Assembly (NCBI RefSeq): GCF_964340395.1
Contig: NC_135549.1
Span: 1,362,501 to 1,426,500 of the forward strand
DNA length: 64,000 nucleotides
Direction: 5' to 3'
Origin: Glandiceps talaboti
Taxonomy: Eukaryota > Hemichordata > Enteropneusta > Spengelidae
This document shows, in pieces, positions 35,991 through 48,289 of the stretch (positions are counted from its first letter, which is position 1; each line of letters opens with the position of its first letter). The notes under the pieces were generated by a model, which saw only the letters and a program-made list of their open reading frames with translations, ran no database searches and had not been told where the DNA came from. The position numbers and the translations under genes were made by a program.

Positions 35991-37300
35991 GATCATCTTT
36001 TCATTCTGAAAATGCATGTTAAATGATGAAATTAAATTCCCAGCAGTAAAATGATAAAATCCAATTCATGTGATGAATCATGTGTGTTGTGGTCTGTTTG
36101 AATCATAATCTTACATTTAGTGCCAGTGGTATTTTCAAGTGACAAATGTTAGAAAAGTAATCTTTAGTGATGGCTCAATTAATATTCAGCTTTCATGCGG
36201 CAATATTTTATGATAATGTGAGACTAGTGTCAAAGGTGATACTGTAAATGATTGATTTCGTTCACACCTCTGTTCAATGTAAATTGACAAGGCTGTTAAG
36301 GCAAGGTGGAACTCAGTATACTGTGCACTTCCAATTGACATCCTCCAAATCAGAATCATGTCATCTGTCACTATCAAACAACACATTCTATCACGTCGTT
36401 CAATTCCTTCCTGAAACTATTTTATGGAAAGTAAAACTAATCAACAATGAACTGACATTTGCGATTGTTATTTTATCTGAAGTAGAAATTGATCAAATGC
36501 TTTGAATGGATCTAGAATACATTAAAACATCACCTGTATGCTTATAATCTCAGTTACTGTTTAATTCATTTCTCAATGTCTTCAAGAAATCTTTCATTTC
36601 TTGTATTTCTAGCGTTTTTCAAGTCAAGGCTCAGAGAAAATTGATGTGAAAACTCGTTATTAGTGGGTGTCTAGACTAGAAAATGCAAATCAATATTTCT
36701 GTGGCGCATTTGTGACAGAGTTGTATTCGTGTTCCACAAACGCTCAAACAGCTAACAGTAAGTATTTCTACATACAGAGTGAGTTTATTCAGCTACCAAG
36801 CTGTTACTAATCATGCCATGGGGTGCTTTCATTAAATACTCTTTTGACAGTTCCGAGTCCTTCACAGCCTTTCATACGTATTTTCAAGTATGTTCAATTT
36901 CACGTGACTATAAGGAAGGTACTAACTTGTCAGTAGGAATGCACGGAACACAAGTTGGATACCAACTACAAATAAAAAACAAAAGTGAAAGCATATACTA
37001 TATAATTACAATATTAAGCTCGAAATTTTTAATTCAGGAGACGTGTTGAAAACTGACATGTTATATATTGTATCATATATTTCTATATGTGTCTGATATA
37101 AAAAGTAAACAAAATAAATAAAAAAGGCTTGCATTCATAGAATTCTGTTTCTCTTTGGTGAAACCTTTACTTTATACAAAATTCAGAATAATTATTCATT
37201 GAAAAATGAAACATCTGTGTACCCTATATTTGTATGTTATGTGGTAAAAAGTAAACAGTAGATGAAAAAGGCTTGCATTCAGGATGTTTATTTTGCCAAA
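35991..37300. other. Intergenic, nothing recognised
   Basis: No supported exon; short frames at 36248-36505 and 36813-37049 have no family features. Confidence 0.5.
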
Positions 37301-37690
37301 CTTTTTAGCTCTGCTGTCAGCGACAGCCGAGTGAAGCTTTAAGGTTAGGTTGATTCTCCATTGTCTGTCATCTGTCAACTTGTTATGTTTTCATCTTCCC
37401 TGAAACAGACAGTCAGAATACTTTGATATTTGGTGTGCATGTTCCTTGGGGGAGGCTATTCAGAGTTGTTCATGCCAAGTTGATATCAGTCATTTTCTAA
37501 TACTATCAAATTTTTTGGTATTTTTGGTGAAAAATGATATTTTTGACCTCTTTTCTAAAACCATTGGCCGGATTACTTTGACATTTGGTGTGCACATTTC
37601 GTGGGAGAGGCTATTCAGGTTTGTTCATGCCAAGTTGATATATCATTTTCTATTTTTAGCAAATTCTTGTGGTATTTTTGGTCAAGAGAA
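37300..37690. repeat. Diverged tandem pair, unit about 160 bp
   Basis: The block ACTTTGATATTTGGTGTGCA, then TGTTCCTTGGGGGAGGCTAT, then TCAGAGTTGTTCATGCCAAG, then TTGATAT at about 37421-37487 recurs at about 37574-37641 with substitutions. The left flank GCTCTGCTGTCAGCGACAGC contains GCTGTCAGCGACAGC, a near-perfect palindrome. Confidence 0.75.
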
Positions 37691-38370
37691 ACAATACCCA
37701 TAGCAACAGCCTAAATCATAATGATGGTGGATATTGCAAGTGAATAAACAATAAAAAATGTATGCAAATATACCTAGCAACAAGATCACACCCATAGCAA
37801 CAGTCAAATGATGATGTACATTGCAAAGATAAATATAGGGCTGGGTAGGCAAATGTTTATTGCATGGGTAGGAACAAGGATGGATTGGCATGTGGATAAA
37901 CATTTATTTTAATTATCACAAACTTTAAGAAATTTTTGTTTGAAGCCATAAGCTAGTTGTAATGGGATGTTTGTAAGGATGTTTTTGACCTTGCTTATAG
38001 GTGATGTTAACTGAGAACACCAAACAACTCACTACTATGATTATTCTTTATTGTAGCATAGTTGAACTGTTTCAAGGAAATGCTCAACTGACACAAATTT
38101 TACTTGTTTGTTAATTTATTGTTAAAACTTTGCTTTGTACAAAATTCACAGGAAATATTCATTGAAAACTATAATATTAACATTTTTGAATCATATATCT
38201 GTTAGTATATTGATGGTTAAAAAAGAAAACAATAAATCAAAAAGGCTTGTATCGAGAGAAATTTGTTTATTTTACCAAACCTTTGATTAATTTATTTTTT
38301 TAAATTTGCTTTGCGTGAAATTAAGGAGAAATATTTATGGAAAACTGTTGTGTTAGATATTAACATATAT
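37690..38370. other. Intergenic with short local duplications
   Basis: CCATAGCAACAG repeats at 37698 and 37791, each followed by a similar AATGATG..ATTGCAA stretch. A block similar to 37080-37200 (AAGTAAACA..AAAAAGGCTTG) recurs at 37250 and 38225. No gene is supported. Confidence 0.5.
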
Positions 38371-38379
38371 ATACATACA

Positions 38380-38780
38380 AATACAACTTACAAGTCCTGT
38401 AATCTAGTAAGTTTGATATTTCTAAAATAAGGGAATTATAAAAACATATACGTACAAATACAAGTCCTGTAATCTAGTAAGTTTGATATTTCTAAAATAA
38501 GGGAATTATAAAAATATATACGTACAAATACAAGTCCTGTAATCTAGTAAGTTTGATATTTCTAAAATAAGGGAATTATAAAAATATATACGTACAAATA
38601 CAAGTCCTCTAATCTAGTAAATATGATATTATTTTTAAAAGAAGAATAACGAAAGTAAATAAGAAATATATGTACAAATACAAGTCCTGTAATCTAAAAT
38701 TTGATATTATTTTTAAAAGAAGGGAATAAAGAAAGTAAATAACAAATATAGGTACAAATACAAGTCCTGTAAATATTAAA
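38380..38780. repeat. Minisatellite, unit about 65-70 bp, about 6 copies
   Basis: Units start GTACAAATACAAGTCCTGTA, then ATCTAGTAAGTTTGATATTT, then CTAAAATAAGGGAATTATAA. The first four are nearly identical; the last two are diverged and carry TATTTTTAAAAGAAG in place of the middle. Confidence 0.9.
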
Positions 38781-39429
38781 GATTTATATTACTGAACAGA
38801 AGTAATAGTAAAAGTGTATTGATGCTGAGAGGTCAAGTGTAGATTTAAAGGTGTGAATAATGGGTGTGTACTAGTCATGAAAATTATTAGTATTACTACT
38901 ATGTGATGAATCATTCACTAACTGCATTTTTCTTTTTATCATCTCATTTCCAGACATGAGTCGTTAATAATTGATTGATAGTCCTTTCCTATTACAGTAC
39001 GTGTGATATTGATGAATTCCATGGTCATTTAAAAGAGTAAAACTTGTATTTCACTAATTCTAATTTTATTGTCAAGATTTAATGGAAGTTGGTGTTAAGT
39101 AGTTAGTTATGGGTATCGGTAATTGTGACAGCGGTCGACATCAAAGCCTTACAACATATCTCAAATATTCTACTTTTTATTGACTTAGTTGGGAAGAATT
39201 GATGACAAACTGGATTAGTGTAGAACTGAGGTCATATTGAGCCAGAACAGCTATCTTGCTGTGTTTTCTTAAAATTAACAAAAAAATAAAAAGGAAGAAG
39301 AGTATTTTGGGCAAGGAAGGGTGTGTTTTACTATATATTCATATATATGCACTTTTAATTCAGTATGAGACTTTATATGAAAATAAGTTATTTTCAATAT
39401 TTAAGTGTGAAATGACAGTAATGGAAAAA

Positions 39430-41575
39430 TTGCAGTATGCATGTACTTCATTGACTGCAGTATGCATGTACTTCATTGACTGCAGTATGCATGTACTTCA
39501 TTGACTGCAGTATGCATGTACTTCATTGACTGCAGTATACATGTACTTCATTGACTGCAGTATGCATGTACTTCATTGACTGCAGTATGCATGTACTTCA
39601 TTGACTGCAGTATGCATGTACTTCATTGACTGCAGTATACATGCACTTCATTGACTGCAGTATACATGTACTTCATTGACTGCAGTATGCATGTACTTCA
39701 TTGACTACAGTATGCATGTACTTCATTGACTGCAGTATACATGTACTTCATTGACTGCAGTATGCATGTACTTCATTGACTGCAGTATACATGTACTTCA
39801 TTGACTGCAGTATGCATGCACTTCATTGACTGCAGTATGCATGTACTTCATTGACTGCAGTATGCATGTACTTCATTGACTGCAGTATGCATGTACTTCA
39901 TTGACTGCAGTATGCATGTACTTCATTGACTGCAGTATGCATGTACTTCATTGACTGCAGTATGCATGTACTTCATTGACTGCAGTATGCATGTACTTCA
40001 TTGACTGCAGTATGCATGTACTTCATTGACTGCAGTATGCATGTACTTCATTGACTGCAGTATGCATGTACTTCATTGACTGCAGTATACATGTACTTCA
40101 TTGACTGCAGTATGCATGTACTTCATTGACTACAGTATGCATGTACTTCATTGACTGCAGTATGCATGTACTTCATTGACTACAGTATGCATGTACTTCA
40201 TTGACTGCAGTATGCATGTACTTCATTGACTGCAGTATGCATGTACTTCATTGACTGCAGTATGCATGTACTTCATTGACTGCAGTATGCATGTACTTCA
40301 TTGACTACAGTATGCATGTACTTCATTGACTGCAGTATGCATGTACTTCATTGACTGCAGTATGCATGTACTTCATTGACTACAGTATGCATGTACTTCA
40401 TTGACTGCAGTATACATGTACTTCATTGACTGCAGTATACATGTACTTCATTGACTGCAGTATGCATGTACTTCATTGACTGCAGTATGCATGTACTTCA
40501 TTGACTGCAGTATGCATGTACTTCATTGACTGCAGTATGCATGTACTTCATTGACTACAGTATGCATGTACTTCATTGACTACAGTATGCATGTACTTCA
40601 TTGACTACAGTATGCATGTACTTCATTGACTACAGTATGCATGTACTTCATTGACTACAGTATGCATGTACTTCATTGACTGCAGTATGCATGTACTTCA
40701 TTGACTACAGTATGCATGTACTTCATTGACTACAGTATGCATGTACTTCATTGACTACAGTATGCATGTACTTCATTGACTACAGTATGCATGTACTTCA
40801 TTGACTGCAGTATGCATGTACTTCATTGACTACAGTATGCATGTACTTCATTGACTACAGTATGCATGTACTTCATTGACTGCAGTATGCATGTACTTCA
40901 TTGACTACAGTATGCATGTACTTCATTGACTGCAGTATGCATGTACTTCATTGACTACAGTATACATGCACTTCATTGACTGCAGTATGCATGTACTTCA
41001 TTGACTGCAGTATGCATGTACTTCATTGACTGCAGTATGCATGTACTTCATTGACTGCAGTATGCATGTACTTCATTGACTGCAGTATGCATGTACTTCA
41101 TTGACTGCAGTATGCATGTACTTCATTGACTGCAGTATGCATGTACTTCATTGACTGCAGTATGCATGTACTTCATTGACTGCAGTATGCATGTACTTCA
41201 TTGACTGCAGTATGCATGTACTTCATTGACTGCAGTATGCATGTACTTCATTGACTGCAGTATGCATGTACTTCATTGACTGCAGTATACATGTACTTCA
41301 TTGACTGCAGTATACATGTACTTCATTGACTGCAGTATACATGTACTTCATTGACTGCAGTATGCATGTACTTCATTGACTGCAGTATGCATGTACTTCA
41401 TTGACTGCAGTATGCATGTACTTCATTGACTGCAGTATGCATGTACTTCATTGACTGCAGTATGCATGTACTTCATTGACTGCAGTATGCATGTACTTCA
41501 TTGACTGCAGTATACATGTACTTCATTGACTGCAGTATGCATGTACTTCATTGACTGCAGTATACATGTACTTCA
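39430..41575. repeat. 25-bp satellite-like array, about 86 copies
   Basis: The unit is TGCAGTATGCATGTACTTCA, then TTGAC, in strict 25-bp register over 2.1 kb. Only two or three positions vary: TGCAG/TACAG, ATGCAT/ATACAT and rare ATGCA for ATGTA. TACAG variants cluster near 40560-40960, suggesting block-wise amplification. Each unit carries the palindrome ATGCAT. There is no coding frame. Confidence 0.98.
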
Positions 41576-42617
41576 TCTTGTAAACAGGGTGTGAAAGTAT
41601 ATTCCCACTGACAGTTTAGTTCAGTGGTACAGCACACCTTTCCATTAATACTAGACTTAATTTCTTTACTTTCAGTACTATCAATCAATTAATGACCTTA
41701 AAAGTGTCAAGAATAATGACAAGTTCAAGTATAAACTCTCCCTTACATATGTCACTAGCCTATTTAGTATTCATTGAAACAACGATCGTATAATACGGTA
41801 CAAAAATTGCATGCAGTATGGGTCAGGTGTCATGGCTTGTAGATGAGAAACAGAACATACATCATTTTTAATGTAAATTGATTCACACCATATAAAATTT
41901 TAGTGTTATGAAAGAAGCAAGTAAACACCATATTAAAAGGTGATTCAAATGTTGGATGATACTGAACAAAACTCTGAATATACCGGGTCCAACATTCCTG
42001 AAAACTAATAGCTGTAATATTTGATTACCAAATATCACAGCCATTTGATGTGTCTTGTAGAGAAAGTTAGAGTGAGTGAGAAGCAGTGAAAGCAGGTGGT
42101 GACTAGAGGGTAATAAAATTAGACAAGAAGATATACCTTTTTACAAATGTACACATGTAATATTTTGCCTTCAGGAAGTAATCAATATGATGGCTATGAC
42201 AGTTTTAGCTGGGGGCAAGCATTCTATATAACACAAGATAGTCAGTACTCCTACTTTAATTGTCATATGTATGCAGATGAGAGTGAATTTGACAGAGAAT
42301 AATGAAAACAAGACAATCTGTTTTCATTTAGATAGCCTAAGATATGACATATCGCTGTGTATTTTGTAACTGAACCTACTTTGCACTTAGTGGCAAAAAA
42401 TGATTCATGGTTATATCCTGCAATTACATAGTAAAGAAAATAAACTGTTATTTCAACATTCATTAGAATTGTTATAATTATATAGATACAAAGAATAGCT
42501 TACAGCATATTTTATTTATTTCTGGTGGCCCTAAGAAGACATGCAACTTGGAGTATGCTTTGGCATTGAGTTGATGTCTGTAGCTTTCAGTGCAGGTGTC
42601 TAGTTTTTAGCTATCTT
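41576..42617. other. Intergenic, nothing recognised
   Basis: No repeat array or supported exon between the 25-bp array and the CTGT-rich tract. Confidence 0.5.
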
Positions 42618-43025
42618 AATGTCTTGTCTTGTCTTGTCTGTACGCCTGTACTCTAGAAGCCATGGATTCGATTTTCTTTGGTCTCTGAAATTGAACCCAT
42701 GGATAATTTTGAGACTAGTGCACTTGTGTGTTTGTTTAATGGTCTTGTTTTCAGTCTTTCTAATTTCTATCTGTCTATCTGTCTGTCTGTCTGTCTGTCA
42801 GTCTGTCTGTCTGCCTGTCTGTCTGCTAATTGGTCTGTCATTGTTTTCTGTCTATTTCTCTTTGTCTGTCTGTCTGTCTGCCTCTCAGTCTGTCTGTCTG
42901 TACGTCTGGCTGCCTGCCTGCCTCTCTGTCTCTGTCTGTCTGCGTCTGTGTCTATGTGTCTGTCTGTCTGTCTGCCTGCCTGCCTACCTGTATAGCTGTC
43001 TGTCTCTGTCTGTCTCTCACTCTGT
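42618..43025. repeat. GTCTT and (CTGT/CTGC)n microsatellite tract
   Basis: It starts with (GTCTT)n at 42618-42640. A compound CTGT/CTGC/CTCT region follows at 42770-43020. The 170- and 105-codon frames reading SVCLSVC are artefacts of the 4-bp period. Confidence 0.92.
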
Positions 43026-44234
43026 CTATTCTATAGCTCCATATATATCAACATCTTTCTTTTCACATACATCTACAGTCTTTTTAGTTTGTGTGTACAT
43101 GCATGTGATACCTACTATGATCATACATTAGTTTTTGTCGGTGTTCATGTTTTTAATAACACGGCTATGATGTAGTTTCTAGAGAAAGCTCTCAGAGTAA
43201 AAAATCCACAGTCCAAACACGAATTGCTTGAAAAAGGTACAATCCCTTGAAGTGGCACTGGCTATATAATTACACATCAGCTCATGCAAACGACTTGGTT
43301 TAACTATACCTTGAAATGTTGAGATATTAAAGTATGGTAGAAACTACACTTATACTTAATAAGTTTTCATCTATTACACAAGATGTGAAAACTAAATCAA
43401 ATGGCAACCATTTAGTGTACTTGCTTCGGCTCACTTCAAAATGATCCAATAGAGGTAGGATTTGTTCTGACAATATTAGAAGAGTTGAAAACATGACTTG
43501 ATGCCTACTAGGCATACTTTACATCAAAGCAGAAGTGTTAGTTGAGCAGAAAAAGAGAAGCATAGCCACGGGCAACAAAGATAATAAGAGTGTTCTTTAT
43601 AACATGTAGCTCAGGGGCAATTTTCTACTATTTCACTTGAAACATATTGCTAAGTACGGCCCATCTATGTAAGAAATGTAATGACTTTCCTATCAGTTCA
43701 TTGCACACTGATCTGCTATCACTATTGTCTGTCTTCTACTCTTCACTACATCTTCTTCTATCATGTCTTCATACTTTTTCTAAAATCAATTTTTTTGTCA
43801 GCAGTGTGAAATTTGTCATCATTCTTATTCCACCATATTATAGGCTTCAAACCATTGTTCATTTTCTGTTATCATAAGTATTGTTCTGTCCAAAATTGTA
43901 CTAAATAAGTTTTCATCTGTTACAAAAGATGTATGTTGATAATCCTTTTTGGATGTTTATATACCCAGTGTAGAAATAGAAGTAGAAAATTCACTATTGT
44001 CTGAATTACTTTTCAATATTCAACAGTGTCTACATTATCTAAACTCAGTGTCAGAACAGTGTCCTTCAAGAAGACATGTATAGTGTAATATAACTATTTG
44101 ACCTCATAGAAAAAAAGAAGAAAATTATCCATGTGTATAGATAAACTAAACAAAAGGAAGTTTTGAAAGTGATTACAACCTTATTCAATTAACCGTTGTA
44201 ATAACATAATGTTCATTTGATGAAATCAGCAAGA
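43026..44234. other. Intergenic with a small dispersed duplication
   Basis: ATAAGTTTTCATCT.TTACA.A, then AGATGT, occurs at about 43359 and 43906. Otherwise nothing is supported. Confidence 0.5.
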
Positions 44235-44237
44235 GAA

Positions 44238-44945
44238 TACAAATCCGGGTACAGATTCCATGAATGCTTAGGTGTCCTTATCTGTTCAAAATCCGGGTAC
44301 AGATTCCATGAATGCTTAGGTGTCCTTATCTATTCAAAATCCGGGTACAAATTCCATGAATGCTTAGTTGTCCTTATCTGTTCAAAATCCGGGTACAGAT
44401 TCCATGAATGCTTAGGTGTCCTTATCTGTTCAAAATCCAGGTACAGATTCCATGAATGCTTAGTTGTCCTTATCTGTTCAAAATCCAGGTACAGATTCCA
44501 TGAATGCTTAGTTGTCCTATATCTATTCAAAATCCGGGTACAGATTCCATGAATGCTTAGTTGTCCTTATCTGTTCAAAATCCTGGTACAGATTCCATGA
44601 ATGCTTAGTTGTCCTTATCTATTCAAAATCCGGGTACAGATTCCATGAATGCTTAGTTGTCCTTATCTGTTCAAAATCCTGGTACAGATTCCATGAATGC
44701 TTAGGTGTCCTTATCTGTTCAAAATCCGGGTACAGATTCCATGAATGCTTAGTTGTCCTTATCTGTTCAAAATCCGGGTACAGATTCCATGAATGCTTAG
44801 GTGTCCTTATCTATTCAAAATCCGGGTACAGATTCCATGAATGCTTAGGTGTCCTTATCTATTCAAAATCCGGGTACAGATTCCATGAATGCTTAGGTGT
44901 CCTTATCTGTTCAAAATCCTGGTACAGATTCCATGCTTTTTTATC
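44238..44945. repeat. 48-bp minisatellite, about 14-15 copies, open in several frames
   Basis: The unit is AAAATCCGGGTACAGATTCC, then ATGAATGCTTAGGTGTCCTT, then ATCTGTTC, exactly 48 bp (one unit near 44510 has one extra base). Because 48 is a multiple of three, frames stay open for 111 and 161 codons on plus and 66 on minus, showing a 16-residue repeat, SKSGYRFHECLGVLIC. The variable sites (GGG/AGG/TGG, GGT/GTT, TGT/TAT) all change the amino acid. That is not expected of a conserved protein, so I call it non-coding. Confidence 0.85.
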
Positions 44946-45227
44946 TGTTCAAAGTGTATCAAACAATTCTGAATTATTAGCCACAGCAAAGCTCTAAGAT
45001 AGTTGCTTGACAGAGGGGAACATAATCAAAACTTGCAATCCAGACTGAGCATGCTCAGATGCAAAGGACTATGGGATTATCTGTGGTTATTGTAATAACT
45101 TATCTCAAGCTATCAATAAAATAAACCCCCCACACTGGTCAGGGTAAATATGAATTGATTATTGGTGGTTATAAATAACATAACAATATTGTTTACAATA
45201 CTAATTGATTAGTATTTATTATCACAT

Positions 45228-45290
45228 TTCCCATGATGCAACATTCAACATGGCGGGTTTGCAAGTTCCCTATTCCCTAGTTGCATTTCC
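45228..45290. promoter_or_regulatory. ZNF143-like and YY1-like motifs around an ATGGCGGG
   Basis: TTCCCATGATGCA (45228-45240) is followed by AACATGGCGGGTTTG (ATG at 45250). This resembles a TSS-proximal arrangement, but the frame closes after about 33 codons and no convincing donor follows. It may be a promoter relic or part of a repeat. A related motif (reverse complement of GCATCATGGGAA) occurs at 45563. Confidence 0.3.
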
Positions 45291-45339
45291 TAAAACTAAG
45301 ACACCAAAGTGTCATTTCTACAAACCCAGCAAACCTATG

Positions 45340-45496
45340 ATTTATTATTAATGAGTACTAATAGGTTCTTTTGTAGTGTAGCTTAATTCTTTTTATATTT
45401 ATTGATTGTCTCATTTTTCTGTACCTTTAATAATCCCCGGGAGATATTATGTGTACTAAATAGATAAATAAATTAATAAATTAATAAATAAATTGC
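45340..45496 (+). mobile_element. LINE 3'-end fragment
   Basis: TGTACCTTTAATAATCCCCG, then GGAGATATTATGTGTACTAA, then A-rich ATAAATAAATTAATAAATTAA. This closely parallels the 3' end of the LINE at 10.7 kb (TGTACCTTTAACAAATCCCC, AGGG..TGTGTAA.., AATAAATAC tail). Only the 3' UTR is recognisable, so it is a strongly 5'-truncated copy of a related family. Confidence 0.65.
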
Positions 45497-45984
45497 GTGA
45501 CTCCTGTGAACTAGAAAATGGCAAATCTGCCTCAGAAGAGGCCTGGGATACACTTGGGCAAGGCATCATGGGAAGTAAATAATGTTAGGAGCTTTACATC
45601 TCCTGAATCTTTACCCAAGCTATGCTGAGGTATTTGTTTCAATCGATATGAAGTTCACACACGGTGAGAATAACTTTCCTTAAATAGTCCACCAAGCATG
45701 AGAAATACAACTGAGATAAAATCAGCCTCATTTTTTCCCTTTAAGGGCTGGTGATCAAGTGTTAAATTTGTATTCATTAGAAAGACAAGCTTTGGGAATG
45801 GGGAACTAATTTGGACTTGTTATCTCTACTATATTATTAATAATGAAATATAATTGAATGAATAACCCAAGTTTCTGCAGTTCATTAAGATGAATTGTAG
45901 GTCTATCCATTCATTTACTGGGTTATATTAATTCAATGTGTTCTGGAGATCAGCTATTAGATCATTCACTGATTAGTAATAGTT

Positions 45985-46615
45985 CAGTGATGTAGGTTGT
46001 AGGTACGTGTTTTCTGTGATTCACTGAAATGTAATAGTTCAGTGAAATAGGTTATAGGTACGTGTTTTCTGTGATTCACTGAAATGTAACAGTTCAGTGA
46101 AATAGGTTGTAGGTACGTGTTTTCTGTTGTTGGACCATTCACTGATTAGTAATAGTTCAGTGATATAGGTTGTACCCCGGTAGGTACGTGTTTTCTGTGA
46201 TTCACTGAAATGTAACAGTTCAGTGAAATAGGTTGTAGGTACGTGTTTTCTATGATTCATTGAAATGTAACAGTTCAGTGCAATAGGTTGTAGGTACGTG
46301 TTTTCTGTTGTTGGACCATTCACTGATTTGTAATAGTTCAGAGAAATAGGTTGTAGGTACGTGTTTTCTGTGATTCACTGAAATGTAACAGTTCAGTGAT
46401 ATAGGTTGTAGGTACGTGTATTCGGTTGTTGGACCATTCACTAATTTGTAACAGTTCAGTGAAATAGGTTGTAGGTACGTTTATTCTGTTGTTGGACCAT
46501 TAAGGACCACTCACTGAAATGTAACAGTTCAGTGAAATAGGTTGTAGGTACTCGTATTCTGTTGTTGGATTATTGACTGATTTGTAACAGTTCAGTGCAA
46601 TAGGTTGTAGTTGTA
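45985..46615. repeat. Minisatellite, alternating unit lengths (about 55 and 70 bp), about 10 copies
   Basis: The common core is TAACAGTTCAGTGAAATAGG, then TTGTAGGTACGTGTTTTCTG. It is followed by either TGATTCACTGAAATG or TTGTTGGACCATTCACTGAT. Many units contain TTCACTGAA..TTCAGTGAA, a 9-bp perfect inverted repeat with a spacer of about 9 bp. Minus-strand 'ENTYLQP' frames are artefacts. Confidence 0.9.
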
Positions 46616-46694
46616 CATGTGATTTTATACTGTTCACTGTAATTTGTTGTCGTCTGTAATACTATTACTAATTACTAATAATTTGTTGAACCAG

Positions 46695-46950
46695 CATTTT
46701 AACAGCACTGTGAGAATTAAATATTATATTGTAAGAAGTTTTCCTTTCACAGCATTGTAACAGCACTGTGAGAATTAAATATTATATTGTAAGAAGTTTT
46801 CCTTTCACAGCATTGTAACAGCACTGTGAGAATTAAATATTATATTGTAAGAAGTTTTCCTTTCACAGTATTGTAACAGCACTGTGAGAATTAAATATTA
46901 TATTGTAGGAAGTTTTCCTTTCACAGCATTGTAACAGCACTGTGAGAAAC
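46695..46950. repeat. 58-bp minisatellite, about 4.5 copies
   Basis: The unit runs GCATTGTAACAGCACTGTGA, then GAATTAAATATTATATTGTA, then AGAAGTTTTCCTTTCACA. Copies are nearly identical. Confidence 0.95.
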
Positions 46951-48165
46951 AAAGTTACAAGTTATCACTATAATTGTACATGTATATACAATCATCTGGA
47001 TTGATATGAACTGAGCCTTCGTGTGAAAGAACCATAATGTCTGACCAGTACATCATTATTCATAGTTAAGAATGGAGCTATAATATGAAGAGATATGAAC
47101 CCTAGATTTCTCCCACTGCATCATGGGAAAGGGATGAAGATGAGAGAGAGAAATGCACATCATTAAACACAATTGGTATGCAGTTTTCTAAGTTACGATC
47201 TCTCATGGTAATTTCCTTTTGAATGTAAAATTATCGTTATAATTGGGTGAGACAAGCTCTATTATCTGGACTCAAAAGTCATAAAATCATTTTTGTTTTT
47301 TAGAGCATGACCACGGTCCTGAACATTAATCACCACCTAGAATTTCCCAATCTGTAATGATTTGAAAACAGAATAATGGTAACATTTTTTAACAGGGGTC
47401 AGGATAACGACTTGCAATTTACAGTCAGCCTGCAAAATTAATGTTGCAGTGTAATACTGATAAACTAGAAATAATATGCAATTTATAACAGCCCCTGCAA
47501 TGAAATTTGGCCATCAAATTGCAGTACATGTACAGAATGTTAAGATACATCATCATGATAAACAATTATAGCACTCGAAATTGTTTGTTTTTTTTCAAAA
47601 GCGGAGACCTTTTCCCTGTGCCTAGTATTTAGTTTGCATATATTCATAATGCATTTATTTAGGCCAGTCACCTTCAAATGAATGTTATTGCCTGAGGGGA
47701 TACTTTGTTTTTAAAAAAGTATTTTACATGTTTTATTTTTCAGAATAATTACTGAACTTTCCTTCCCCATCAATTATTGATAGACATTGTGCATTACATG
47801 TCACGTGTCACCATTTTTGTATTATGACTGGTTGAGACAAGCTGCAGATATTTGGAAATACATTTTTGTCTCTGTGTATTTTGAGATCATATCACTGCAC
47901 ATAAACTTATACAAAATTCAGCTATGCCATGATGTTTCATGTGAATGTTCATAATACAATCACTGGTTCTGTTTTATCTGTGGAGCCATAAGGATTAATA
48001 GGGTCATTCTTCTGTTCAGGAAAAAATATTTTCAATAACTCTACCAGACTGTTGAACTGGGCCTGACAATGACAATGAGTGATATATCATGAGAATATTT
48101 CTCAGCTTATCAAAAAAGTATGTTGTGTATATTTTGTATAGTTTCAAGTTACATCTGTATTGTAA
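46951..48165. other. Intergenic; one ZNF143-like motif
   Basis: CACTGCATCATGGGAA at 47114-47129 is, in reverse complement, close to the ZNF143/Staf core (TTCCCATGATGCAGTG). No exon is supported nearby. Confidence 0.45.
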
Positions 48166-48266
48166 AATTCCAGTCTGTGTATTGTTATGGAAAGCGCACT
48201 GAGACGCAGTGTAGTGCGCTCTTTTTATAAGAAATAAATTATTATTTATTATTATTATTATTATTG
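48165..48266 (+). mobile_element. Retroposon 3' tail (GCGC..TTATAAGAAATAAA, ATT-rich)
   Basis: GGAAAGCGCACTGAGACGCA, then GTGTAGTGCGCTCTTTTTAT, then AAGAAATAAATTATTATTTA plus (ATT)n. The layout matches the 14.4 kb element (GCGC..GCGCT..TATAAGAA, ATT tail). It abuts the 47-bp array 25 bp downstream. Confidence 0.55.
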
Positions 48267-48289
48267 GTTAAAGTTTTAGTACTCATCTC

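Noticed and set aside
42619-43131. 170-codon Cys/Leu/Ser-rich frame resembling a membrane or secreted Cys-rich protein
   Set aside because: Generated by CTGT/CTGC microsatellite; the pattern follows the 4-bp period and appears in several frames.
44217-44997. Two long plus-strand frames with a 16-residue repeat
   Set aside because: 48-bp minisatellite; unit differences are almost all amino-acid changing, and a one-base insertion breaks the frame between them.
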